From positions 1 to 27,494 of the forward strand of contig JAYMTA010000519.1 in NCBI GenBank assembly GCA_036897625.1: DNA of 27,494 nucleotides, read 5' to 3'. Each line of letters begins with the position of its first letter. The stretch's first letter is position 1. The position numbers and the translations under genes are program-made. Under the pieces are notes generated by a model, which was given only the letters and a program-made list of their open reading frames with translations, ran no database searches and had not been told where the DNA came from. Positions 1 to 10,243 of this stretch are shown here, in pieces. The DNA is from Pelargonium cotyledonis (Eukaryota; Streptophyta; Magnoliopsida; Geraniales; Geraniaceae).

Positions 1-57
1 ATAAGTGTGGTGAGGATGAAAAAAAAAAAGTCTTCTTCTTCCCCCCCTGCCAATCAC

Positions 58-475
58 CTCAGTGACTGAAATTCCAAGAGAAAGAAACTTCTGAACATAC
101 TGCCTTCTCGATTTCAGGGAGTTATTGGTAACAAAAACCACCTTCTTCCCCTGAAATCACATAAATTTACAGAGAAAATATCAGTGAACCTTGACCTCAA
201 AAATACGGAAATGAAAGGAAATATTTAAGAGAAAGAAAGTGCCTTGAAGCGAAGCATCTCCAGTGTCTGAGAGACGCCATCAATGAGCTTATAGCCCTTC
301 CAGATGACACCTATACATATTTGACAATCAAATACAATTCAAAATTGATTCTTTTCGTATGCAGTTTCAAAAATAAGAAAATCTGACCGTCGCAATCGAA
401 GAGGAAAGCGTCCACAGAATTGAAGAGGTTCACCACACCCTGAGAAGTTAGAAGCTGAGCTCCGCTGGAGTTCAT
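58..475 (-). CDS. PGLP2: 2-phosphoglycolate phosphatase, tandem copy 1 (5' exons only; gene runs off the window)
   Basis: The product would dephosphorylate 2-phosphoglycolate to glycolate; the family belongs to the HAD superfamily. Three exons are visible on the minus strand: 475-388, 310-243 and 150-58. Their phases join cleanly and no stop is seen. Exon 1 starts MNSSGAQLL and ends in the nucleophile motif FDCDG. Exon 2 completes DGVIWKG and exon 3 carries HAD motif II (VTNNS). The remaining exons lie to the left of base 1. There is no transit-peptide-like extension before the catalytic motif, which favours the cytosolic PGLP2 type over the plastid PGLP1 type. Exon 2 ends AAG followed by GC, so intron 2 is a GC-AG intron, as in the neighbouring copy. 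Relative to copy 2 there are substitutions such as WKGYK for WKGDK and LRFK for LRSK. Whether the full gene is functional cannot be seen here. Confidence 0.85.
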
Positions 476-1069
476 GGTCTCTGGGCACTGGCAGTTGGGT
501 AATCAAGAATTTGGATGGAAAATGTTGAAGTCTCAGAATCAACAACTCCCTAGGACTTAGACATGTAATAGTAGACTTTTGAATTTTATATTTGGATTTG
601 GGAAAAATAAGTAAATAAAAATCTGAGCATCTAAATTATTAGCACTCCCTGGTATCTAAACTATCCATGGTATCAAAGAATATATGTAACAATTTATATA
701 TGTATTCTTTTCTTTTTAAAAAAATTGTCTACCAACAGTGACTCCAATTTCAAGACTCTTTTTTTAGATCTTTCTATTAAAAAAAATGTGTTACTTTGGT
801 ACATGCAGTGGCAATAAGAATGAAATCCTCAAATAATTACACTCACTCCTTCAGTAAGAATTAATCAGAAATGATTGCAAATCCAAAACCAATGCATATA
901 CAATTCATGAACAAGTTTGTGTAGTGCATAATGACAATAATACAGGTACAAGATAAATAAGGACAGACTAATCAGCTTCAATAGCCTCCTCCAAGCTTAT
1001 CACTTGAAGCTATTATTCATAATCATTTCCCCAACGACGGTTTGAAAGAATATAACTACTGAGTTAGCA
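476..1069. other. Intergenic spacer between the two PGLP2 copies; promoter of copy 1 and 3' flank of copy 2
   Basis: Only 594 bp separate the start codon of copy 1 from the stop codon of copy 2, both on the minus strand. The spacer is AT-rich and has no coding signal. A TATAAA hexamer on the minus strand at 585-590, about 110 bp upstream of the copy 1 start, is a plausible TATA box. No transposon ends were recognised. Confidence 0.5.
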
Positions 1070-4000
1070 TCATCTCGACAATTCTAAAATGTCGGCCAGC
1101 CTGCTCGTATAGTAATCAGGTTGGATTTTGTTTGCAGGGTCTTGAAGTTCAGATTGTGCAGTCACACCTGTGTGAATACAATTTGAGTTGCCCAAAACAA
1201 CATTAGCAAAAACTCAAATGATATGAAATGGAAACTCCTCCAAAGTAAGAAGTTACCATTTCAGAAAGGAAGAAAGAGAAATATTATGCCGATACCTGAA
1301 AGAACAAGGAGAGTTTTGCAACCAGCATTTTGGCCAAATAAAATATCAGTGTCTAATCTATCACCCACCATACACATTCTGGAGGTACTAATATGATATC
1401 TGCAAAACATAATACAATGTGAATATATTTAGTCCATAAGCACACAGCAGCATTACATTTGCTACTGAAGAATCAAGTCTTTCTTACTTTTCGAGTAAAA
1501 AGTCCATCATAAAAGTTGAGGGTTTTCCAACTACAATGGGCTCCTTCTGTGTAGAACTAGCTATGGCACCAACCATACATCCAGCACCTGAAACCAAAGC
1601 CAAAATCATTGTCAAGAGATACTATCAGATGTTTATCACATCTCACTTGCTTGTAGGCAGGCTATAAGTAGAGAAAGTATACCAGGCCATTCTTGTAAGT
1701 CAGTCATGTGTCCTACTGCATCACGGTTGGTAGCAATGAACAGGCAACCTGGATTCTCACGTATGCAAAGAGTTCCATACCTGGCAGTTGAAGTACCAAA
1801 AATCTTAACCAAAATATTAACACATTAAAGATACTTATTCAAGACTTTCTAAAAGGACATGATGTAAACTGAAACAAATAAACAGCCAAAAGGTAGAAAG
1901 AAAAAGGAATAAGGATGTCAAGCTCTTACTGAAGCTTGTAATAGTTGACATACTGATCTAGTCCAACCACGACTGCTCCAACCTGAGAATTGGAGTTGCA
2001 ATATTAGTCATATGGAAAAGAACAAACGCGAAAACTATAAGCAAGGTTTTACATTACACTCTTATCGTGTTCAAACAGGCGGTTCTGCTTCAGCTCTACT
2101 GTCTTCTTGCCATCTTCCTGCAATAATTCGTTTTTGTTGCATTAAAACCATTATGTTCTCCAGTTTTAGAGTTTAACGGAAATAAGATATAATAAAATCA
2201 AAGTAAAAAGTAAAACAAAATGTTCACCAATCAATCAATATGAGATTATTAAACTATTACGGGATGTTTAAAATCTAACATCTAAATTTATTGGCATAGG
2301 AATCATTTTGATGTTACACAAAATATTGGGAATTAATGTGACCGTTCATGGATTGGGAATTAATGTGATGGTTCATGGATCGAAATCTATACTCACGCAT
2401 CATGTCATCCTATATAATCCGGTATATATATCGGGGGTACGATTTCTGACGGGTCTGACGGGTCAGAAACCAAGACTCCATACAGCATACATGCCCATGC
2501 ATGTTTAGGTATCACTTGGGCATGAGATTCGGGAACTCGTTTAGAGGATGAAGAGACTAAGGTAACCAGAGGATGATCAAGGATGCAGGGCATGAAAACG
2601 TAGATGCCTAGCACAGACAGCCAGTGCAGACGCGTCAATGAAAAGCATGCCCTTGTGCACAAACGCCAGTGCAGTCGTGCACCACAACGAACACCAATGC
2701 ACGCCTATCCATTAACTGATTTCTTCATCACAGATGCAACTGTCGTACATAAATTGTATGCAGAAAATAATTGGAGAATCTCCCAGCCGGTGAGCTGATA
2801 TTTCAAAAATGAATGTTGGCTCATTGGAACCGTATAACTCCAGCACGTAACGCAAATGCTCGTCCCTCTACGCATGCCTGTGCGCCTTGTGCTCATTCCC
2901 TTACCTGACCATACATGCCTGTGTGTCTCTAGCACACGCTCGCGCACACCTCACCATCCATGCCAGAACACCTACTTTCGAGAGTTCCCAAGCTAGGCTC
3001 CCATGCTGCAAGTATGATTGATTTCTCACATGGCTCACACATTACTCCAAAGTCAAGTCGAACATGAGAGGTCTACAAAGAGTCCCTCCTTACTCAAGTG
3101 ATGTCATGTCCAGGGGTATACATATATTTTGATCCAATGTATACAAAGGAAGAAGAGGGCTAGATATTTTGTCATTGTCAATGAAATACTCTGATTCCAC
3201 TCTATATCGAGACTTATTCTCACACTAGAGGTGGTTTCTAGTTTACACGCAAATTTTCACTTAACGAGTGTATTAGTTTCTTTCAGGCCCAAAACCCTAA
3301 GGGTTTGGAGCTCCAATTCAAGAGAGAATGGATTTCAAGGAACAATGATTTTTGGCTGACTACGGCTCAAATAAACCAGCACATTCCATTTTCATTGTCA
3401 ATGAAATAATATTTTACACCAAAATCAATGGGAAATGATATCGTACAACAAAAAGAAACGGTATATGCACATCTCATTACCACAGACAAAGAAAACAAAA
3501 TTCCTCCTCCTAAATTTTAAGGGTGTCAAAGTTGCACTTATTTGCCTCACTTTGATGCAAACTTTGAAATAATTTTTTAAATCGGGTTTTTCCTCAAAAT
3601 AAAACCTCAAGACCCTTACAAGACCTATAAAACTATGCTGACCTACGTTTCTCCAGCCAGAGAGCAAAAGAATGTGTAAATAAAACATTATAGGGTGAGT
3701 ATTAAACAGCTATCTTGATTGGTACCTCCAGGCTCCAACATGAAATGTTCAGGGGAAAAGAATGATACAGAGTGGATAATGCCATTGGAACTAATAGCTT
3801 ACAGGCTGTTGCTAATGAGTTCAGAATCACTATAAAAGAAAATGAAGAATTTACCGGGCCACCAAGACCGGTAAATCCAGCAAGCTGCAGCTCATCCAAT
3901 ATCCCTTCTTCACCTATTACATAAACCTGAAAAGAAAAAAAGATTATTACTCGTACAAATTGTTAATGGCCACTAGATATTCATGCTTTGACTACAAGTC

Positions 4001-5113
4001 AGCATGTTTATGAAATGAACCATACACACATATGGAGATAAATCAACTGAGCATTGAAACCCCAATTAGGATGCAGAACATTTTAGCAGAGTTCCAGAAA
4101 AAGAGACCTATTGAAACTTAGTCAAAAACATAGTTCGATAATACTATAGACATCCAATATTCCCAAGCACAGCCCTGCGTTGAGCAGTTCCAAGTTCCAA
4201 CAAATTTGGACTGATATGTAATGAAAGAAAACCTGGTATCATTGCAATGCATTTTCCATCATTTCACCAAAGTGTTAAGACTTGCCTAAATATCAAACTG
4301 CATATAGCTTCATTAGCTAATCTAGTAATTAAAACCACATCTAAAAGTTAAAAACACATTGAGTCACAAAAAACCATTGCATATGAACAAGTAGGTTATG
4401 CTAACTATGTTGAACTGGAAACTCATTGTCATTATAAACATTTGCAAAAGAAGGTCAAGTTTTACATTTGAAGTAAAAAAAAAAGTGCAAATTATGAAAA
4501 CACAAACCTTCTTCTCCTTTGGGAAGTTATTGACTTTCAAGTACATGGCAGCTGCAAAAGACGACGAGAATATCTCATCCTATCAACATTGGCAGTATCA
4601 GAAACAAAGAATCAGCTATGGAGTCATCCATTATAATCTCTGAATGAAAATGCTAAACTTCTGTGACCTGTTAAACCAACCTCAGTTACTGAAATTCCTA
4701 GAGAAACGAACTTCTTAGCATATTGACTTCTTGATTTTCTGGAATTATTGGTAACAAACACCAACTTCTTCCCCTGAAATGACAAAAGCGCACATGTAAA
4801 ATTCACCAACCAGGATTACAAATATGAAGAAACAAACATAAAAAAAAAAAGGCAAATGAAATCGAAGAAGTGCCTTGGACCGGAGCATCTCCAACGTTTG
4901 AGGAACACCATCAATAAGCTTATCGCCCTTCCAAATGACGCCTATTGACATCAAACATGGTTCCATTCAAATCGCTTGTTTTTTCAGTGAAGAAATAAAT
5001 GGAGGTTGAAAAAGCGTCAAAATCAAACCGTCGCAATCGAAGAGGAAGGCGTCGACGGATTCGCAGAGATCCGCCGCGCTCTGAGGAGTCAGCAGCTGAG
5101 CTCCGCCGCTCAT
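1070..5113 (-). CDS. PGLP2: 2-phosphoglycolate phosphatase, tandem copy 2 (complete, 11 exons, 300 aa)
   Basis: HAD-family phosphatase acting on 2-phosphoglycolate; the PGLP2 group is cytosolic. Exons, minus strand: 5113-5029, 4941-4874, 4773-4681, 4579-4508, 3926-3855, 2117-2058, 1982-1930, 1780-1683, 1587-1488, 1399-1296, 1167-1070. They total 903 nt (300 codons plus TGA), with every junction in phase. Motifs in order: FDCDGVIWKG (motif I, two catalytic Asp), VTNNS (motif II), MYLKVNNFPKEKK, LQLAGFTGLGGP, ATNRDAVGH, VVGKPS (motif III Lys) and VGDRLDTD (motif IV). The length matches Arabidopsis PGLP2 as I recall it. The ATG at 5113 gives the short N-terminus MSGGAQLL with no plastid transit peptide. 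Intron 2 uses a GC donor (AAG then GCACTT). Intron 5, 1737 bp, is much the longest and holds repeats. The gene is head-to-head with the mTERF pseudogene, 424 bp away. Confidence 0.93.
2118..3854. other. Enlarged intron 5 of PGLP2 copy 2, probably containing inserted repeat DNA
   Basis: This 1737-bp intron is far longer than the others in the gene, most of which are about 80-650 bp. Its middle, roughly 2400-3000, has a different base texture: CA/TG-rich with many GCATG words and short non-conserved open frames on both strands. Local repeats include a 27-bp tandem pair, a duplicated TCTGACGGG nonamer at 2444-2469, and two copies of a palindromic word (TTCATTGTCAATGAA) near 3172 and 3392. This suggests an old insertion, but no transposase, long terminal repeats or clear target-site duplication were recognised. 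Confidence 0.45.
2325..2378. repeat. Tandem repeat, 2 x 27 bp
   Basis: Two adjacent 27-bp units at 2325-2351 and 2352-2378 differ at only two positions. Each begins ATTGGGAATTAATGTGA and ends GTTCATGG. The pair lies in intron 5 of PGLP2 copy 2. Confidence 0.9.
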
Positions 5114-5537
5114 TTTCGCTTTATGGGTTGCGATCAAAATGGCGTCCCTTACAAAAAGAATCGAATTTGGCCACTACCCACCAAACCAAGCACGAGTTCT
5201 CCGCGATTATGGTTTTATAGCAGTGGTAGCGAATCGCAATGTTCCCGGTCCCACACAGCATTGCCAGGTCAGCTTCAGCGTCCAAACCATCGACCCGACC
5301 CGACCCAAAAATATAAAATTTCGTCCCCAGGCTCTGAAGCCGCCATCTTCTTGGTGAACCCTCTGAAGCTCGAGCTTGAAAGAAGCTGAAATCACTCTTA
5401 TCAGGAGCTCTGGTATTTTCTCTTCACTCTCTCCCAAGTCCCAACCTTTATCAAAGTCACCAAACCAAGAGATGATTTTTATTTCTGGGTTTTTGTTTTC
5501 TCTCTCTACTTTGATCTGAATTCTCCGGAAACTGGTG
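5114..5537. promoter_or_regulatory. Shared upstream region between PGLP2 copy 2 (minus) and the mTERF pseudogene (plus)
   Basis: The two start codons are head to head, 424 bp apart, so any promoters of both must lie here. Visible features are a short GC-rich run of CGACC words at 5293-5308 and CT-rich DNA at 5410-5515 typical of a plant leader ahead of the plus-strand ATG. No convincing TATA box was placed for either direction. The short open frames here were judged non-coding. Confidence 0.4.
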
Positions 5538-6555
5538 ATGGCCCATCTGCTAAACTCTAGACTAGGGTCTGTTCTCAGAAGGGTTTTCTCAAATTTGTCT
5601 CAAAATCTCCTGAGTGGGTCAGTTTCCAAAACCCCAAACCCAAGGTTTTATGGAAGAAAAAAGGCCCTTGAAACATGTGGTGGTGAAAATTTGGCTGCGG
5701 CCACAAGGTGCCTCTTCTACCACAAGGTGTGATGTTTCTGAGTGATGATGCTTTGCTGTTGGACAATTATCATGTTCTCCTTGACTATGGGTTTCAGCTA
5801 AAAGAGATAGGGAATATTTGCAAGGAAGCAATAGAAGTTTTTAGATATGATCATGGAGTTTTGCTTATGAAGAGCTGGGGCTTAGCAGTTCTTCTGTAGC
5901 TAAGCTTCTTGCTTCCTGTCCTGATATTTTGATTGCAGGTGTATGTGTGAATGTTGTCAAGTTGTTTGGGAAATTGAAGAGCTTGGGAGTTGATTTTACG
6001 GATTTTGAGTTGCATTTTTCAAAGACCAGTTCTTGTAACTCGGGACAGGTGCTTGATCGTATATGCCTACTGATGAACAAGGGTTTCAGTGAGGAAGAGT
6101 TGGGTAGATTATTCAGTCGGCATCCAGGACATTTCTTTTAGGGGGATTGGACTCTTGTGTTAACTGGGTCACTAATGAAATTTGGATGCACAATGAACCA
6201 GATATATTTGCTTTTAAAGCAATTTCCACAAATTCAGGTTGAAAAGTTTGTCTCAAATTTGAGGCGCTGCTATCATTTCCTGAATGATATTGAGATGGAC
6301 AGTGAAGAGATTCAGAACATACAACATAGTCCAGTCTCACTCCCTGTTGCTTGGGTCATGTAATTTGAAGAAAACTAGTAAGCATATGGACTACAACGCT
6401 AGTCAGGGAAAATTACCTTCGTAATTGCGTCATGGAAAATCTACTGATACTGAAGAATTTTATTCGGGGAGTAAAATCTGAACCGTTGCCAGGCACTAGA
6501 AAGATATCACATAGACAGAAGATTAAGTTCTTGAAGAAAAAATGGGGTTATGGCC
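5538..6555 (+). pseudogene. Broken mTERF-family gene (MTEF18-like mitochondrial transcription termination factor)
   Basis: Conceptual pieces match the plant MTEF18-like branch of mTERF proteins, organelle nucleic-acid-binding proteins made of about 30-residue helical repeats. Recognisable blocks: an N-terminus from ATG 5538 (MAHLLNSRLGSVLRRVF), LDYGFQLKEIG, LGLSSSSVAKLLASCPDIL, LDRICLLMNKGFSEEELG, LMKFGCTMNQIYLLLKQFPQ, LRRCYHFLNDIEM, LGSCNLKKTSK and VKSEPLPGTRKISHRQK. These lie in different frames. Frame changes occur near 5700-5735, 5860-5880, 6325-6350 and 6395-6415, with an in-frame TAG at 6139-6141. The expected further C-terminus is missing after about 6555, where repetitive DNA begins. 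The number of lesions makes isolated sequencing errors unlikely. mTERF genes of this branch often have few or no introns, so missed introns are also unlikely. Confidence 0.85.
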
Positions 6556-7466
6556 ATGGTTGTCAAATATCACAATTTGCGATACAATTCACGGTTTGAA
6601 ACTAAAACAATGCAAAATCGTATTTGTATCCTTGGAGGGCTTGAATCTTACATGACTCGCAATTCACGCTATGATTTGCTATACGATTAAGGTCTGGAGC
6701 TAAAAAGATACAAAATCATGTTTGTATCTTTGTTTTCTTCATTTGTTTTCCTTTTTTTCGCGAAGAAGACAAAAGAGTTTCAATTTGCTATATATCCTCT
6801 TGAGCATTGAGCCCTAACCTAACAAACAATCCTAACCTTTTTTTGCTCTGGTGTGGCAGCAATCTGAAAGGGCTGTCTTCTTTGCGGTAGTGAAGATGGT
6901 AGTGGGAACGGGGAAGAGGAAGAAGAAATGGTGGTATTGGATGATAGTGATTGTTGTGATATTAATCTTGAAAATTTGGATTCAAAAGTTAACTTATATA
7001 ATTATGTTTCTAGTATTTTAGACTCATTTAGCTGTTTATTGTAAATGAAATAGTCCTCTTCATAATTATTGGTATAATTATCGTATAATCTTCTATTTCA
7101 ATTTCTTGTGCGATGTGTTTGTTTCATCCTATACAATACGATTACGATAGTTACTGGTGATTATTGTTCTTGTAAATCATAACGCCTAACAAAGTCATTG
7201 CCCCCGCGTCTACCTGGTGTTCTAACTTTGATTCATAATAATGTGTACCCCGTCTTATGACCTGAGATACATTATGCTTTACGGGAAGTGACATTGAAAA
7301 TCCTGCGTGACACTTATTTTGGCTATATGGTTTTTTTAACAACACTCAGTATCATGTTTTTTCTCCTAGAATGACATGTTCTTTGCAGTTTGTTTAGGTT
7401 TTCAGTGTTGGATATTTGAACTCTTATGATTGACTATTTGCTTTTCACACTTTATGTTTAACTCAG
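6556..7466. other. Repeat-rich AT-rich DNA between the mTERF pseudogene and the FPS relic
   Basis: The homology of the mTERF pseudogene stops at about 6555. What follows is AT-rich, with recurring words such as TTGCGATACAATTC and ATACGATTACGAT at 6571-6735 and 7105-7150. No coding region was found. It is probably the remains of an inserted element, but its type was not recognised. Confidence 0.4.
6573..6735. repeat. Degenerate direct repeat, period about 97 bp
   Basis: The stretch at about 6573-6636 (AATTTGCGATACAATTC, then GCAAAATCGTATTTGTATC) is repeated imperfectly at about 6672-6733 (GATTTGCTATACGATTA, then ACAAAATCATGTTTGTATC). The copies share roughly three quarters of their positions by eye. 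Confidence 0.6.
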
Positions 7467-7547
7467 GTCGCATGTGCTATGCTAATGGCGGGTGAAAATC
7501 TGGACAGTTATGTCGACGTAAAGAACATTCTTGTTGATATGGGTATC
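7467..7547 (+). pseudogene. Relic exon of farnesyl diphosphate synthase
   Basis: A 27-codon open stretch reads VACAMLMAGENL, then DSYVDVKNILVDMGI. This is the FPS segment that normally follows AYYSFYLP and precedes YFQVQDDYLD, just ahead of the second Asp-rich motif. FPS makes the C15 isoprenoid precursor. The relic keeps a normal-looking 3' splice site (pyrimidine-rich tract, then CTCAG at 7462-7466). It stops matching after MGI, where the sequence runs GTA-TAG. No other FPS exon, including the catalytic DDxxD regions, was found nearby, so this is a fragment and not a gene. Its place next to PGLP2 matches the recalled Arabidopsis order PGLP2-FPS1. Confidence 0.8.
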
Positions 7548-9900
7548 GTATAGGAGAGGAACAAGCAAAGCGGTAATAGTTCTAGCTGTATCTTCCAAGA
7601 GCTTTACTATTGTTGGTATTGTTTGTTCTTCATATTCCGGAATTGAATGAAACATATTGGTTACTAGTCTCAGACTCTCAGGTTCGTACAAAACATTGTT
7701 ATTGGTATCTGGTAGAGCTGGTACTTTTGTGTAGTAACACGACACACGACACGAAATTAGCTTGTTTGAGCTCACCCATTTTGTAATCGTGTTCGTTTTG
7801 GGCCTTCAAAACACGCACACACTATTGACTAGTCTTGTTGTGACTAGCACAATGCGCGCAATCAAGGGTATAATATCAAATTTATAGCTATACAATGTGT
7901 ATCCATGAAACTACCATGAAAGTTCGTGGTCTTAATCAATCCATCATTAAATTAAACGTTTCTATATCTTTTTCAAAGTTTGAAAGTAGGCCCCCAACAA
8001 ACTCTCCATTATGATCCAAATTAGTATTATATTCTTTGTCAATGAGTTTAATTAGACTACTTCTATGCCAAACTTAGTCAATAAGATAGGAAAGAGAAAA
8101 AGTCTGAACTCATAATATGTTTGAATTTTAGGTAAGCTAAACTAATAAAAATACAACACCTTATCCATGAAGTTGTGTGAACATCTTCATAAATTTCTCA
8201 AACTTAGTTTCTAGTTTGTGATTTTGATGTCATGCTCAACTTAAGGCTTGAGCAAATGATCTTCTCTTGGTGTAATGGTGTTGATCTAGATGCTTCATTT
8301 TAATATTTATTTTCCACCGGACTTTACAAAAACCGTTTCTTCCTATTTGCGCTAGCTCTTACATGCTCCATGCTCCAGTAGGTTCACTGTTGGCTGGCTA
8401 GGTAACATTCTTCTTTGTCTACTGCCTATGTTACCTATCGATTGACCAATGTTTATGATACCCCAAAATTTCATAACAAATTCGAGCGAATGACACGTGA
8501 CATCGAGATTCACATCAACACTTGATATCTAAGATGTATCAAAAGTCTGAAAATTAAACGGTTTGAAAAGTTCTTAACAATCGACGTTGTTTCACACTCA
8601 CATGAGCGCGTGACTACAAATCAAATTTCCCATTGAGGATACATATAAATCAAAACGCGTATTGACCGATGAGAAGAAGATGTGAGGCTCCAATAAACCA
8701 CTTCAATTTTCAGAGTCCAAACTACATGGGTTTGAGGGCAAGACAATTCAAAATTATGTCTGATTAGTGATTAGTTCACCAAATGAAGAGAATACATGTT
8801 CTCCGAAGATATCAGCCCAAATGATCATTTGTACAAATGACAACATGAATGTAGGAACTTTGCAATTTAACAACCCGGAGCACAATTGTGACGGATGACC
8901 TTTTGTGAAGTCATTTTAGACCTTAGCATCAAGGAATTTCACACATCTCGGAAGGGCAATAGAAAAGCACTTTCAGGTTGTTTCCCCCACACAAAGGGCG
9001 TTGGTGGACCATCCCCCCAAAAGCCACTTTTGGAGCACGCATTCCTGCAATGCAAATCATTTCTGAAATCTCGTTTCTAGGGCATCATTTTCTTAAAACA
9101 CTTTCTTAACAAGTTTTTTCAAGATTTTTTACAAAATGTTCTCTCAACAAACTCATTTGAACTTTCCACTTTGCATGTAGAGCATAATGGGCTCTCGGAG
9201 GATGGAAGATGTCATCCAAATGAGAATAAAACCAATTCTGCTTTGGTATTATCGGTTTCTCACATCTTCATGTTTCAGACCAAGTTTGTAGAGATGAGAG
9301 TAAAAGACATGCGGCTTTTAAAGCATTCAAATCTTATTACTATTATTTTCAAAAGACAAGTAATACCATAAAGATTGTGACATGCGTGTGTACATTGCAT
9401 CTCTATTGTCCGTTTTGCAATTCAATACAAAAAGACGCTAGAAAAAAAAAACAGTTCCTTACCACAAAAATACCCACTTCAAATAAAATGGTTCTTAAAT
9501 TCCGTATTAATAAACTTACTATGGTATGAAAACTCTGTTATGCATTATTCAATTTTAGATGTCAGACTGAATCATGAGATCCGATGTAATAATATATAAT
9601 GAACGAATTTGTTCAATCTAATCTAATCCGTTTTTAGCAAAAATAAAATAAAATATAGATAATAATAATTTGATCTAATTTAAATTAATCACATTGTAAG
9701 ATCCTTACTTATCATGGAAGCCATTAAGTTGACTGGAGTGATATCCAAGATCCAAACGTGACATAGAATCACAAAATTATGTCAATTTGGAATTCAATAA
9801 TAATCATAATTATTTTAATGACGACGACGACAACGACGCGTGAAAACGTTAAAAAAAAGTCAAACAATACAGGAATTTGTTTTGTTAAGAATTGAAGAAA
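7548..9900. other. Gene-free intergenic region
   Basis: About 2.35 kb with no convincing coding exon. Near 7735-7830 there is a run of ACACGACACGACAC-like words of the sort common at the edges of plant retroelement remnants. Other stretches (8100-8300, 8460-8700, 8890-9080) look like old low-copy repeat debris without recognisable protein motifs. Short open frames at 8895-9080 and 9171-9371 show no conserved motif. If GAUT4 once lay here, as the Arabidopsis order would predict, I see no trace of it. Confidence 0.5.
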
Positions 9901-10243
9901 TGGGAGAAAGCGAGAGATGTGTCGAGGTCGAGCACAAAAAAATAATTACAATGAATCCAATTCCACTCATTTCGAATTGTTTCTCTCTCTCCAAAATTAT
10001 GCCATATTTTTAGCTCAATCCCCTAAAAAAAAAAACTTCCCTATCTTCGCTGAATCATCAATCCCCGTTAATTTCCTGTTTCACAGGCACTGCAGAGCCA
10101 AACGACGACGACGACGACGACGCCTTTTTCCCATTTCTCTCCAATTTTCTTCTCTTTCTTTCCGAGATACGAATGCCCATTTTTTTGGATTGAGGTTTCA
10201 CGAGTGATCGCACATTTATTTTCATTGTGATTTCACAAAAAAA
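9901..10243 (+). promoter_or_regulatory. Promoter and 5' leader of the C2/GRAM gene
   Basis: The region upstream of the start codon at 10244 is CT-rich (CTTTCTCT, TTTTCTTCTC words) and carries a GAC trinucleotide run at about 10102-10123, typical of a plant 5' UTR. An open frame at 9917-10207 ends before the real start and has no family motif. No TATA box was placed. Confidence 0.4.

Noticed and set aside
2405..2947. Overlapping open frames on both strands in PGLP2 intron 5
   Set aside because: No conserved motif, and frames are open on both strands because of local composition; treated as repeat DNA.
8494..8499. Isolated G-box (CACGTG)
   Set aside because: A single hexamer in a gene-free region 1.7 kb from the nearest start codon; expected by chance.
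8895..9371. Short plus-strand open frames in the intergenic region
   Set aside because: I looked for remnants of GAUT4 or transposase motifs and recognised none.
9917..10207. 96-codon open frame upstream of the C2/GRAM gene
   Set aside because: It falls in the CT- and GAC-rich leader, ends before the real start and shows no homology; at most an upstream ORF if the leader is that long.
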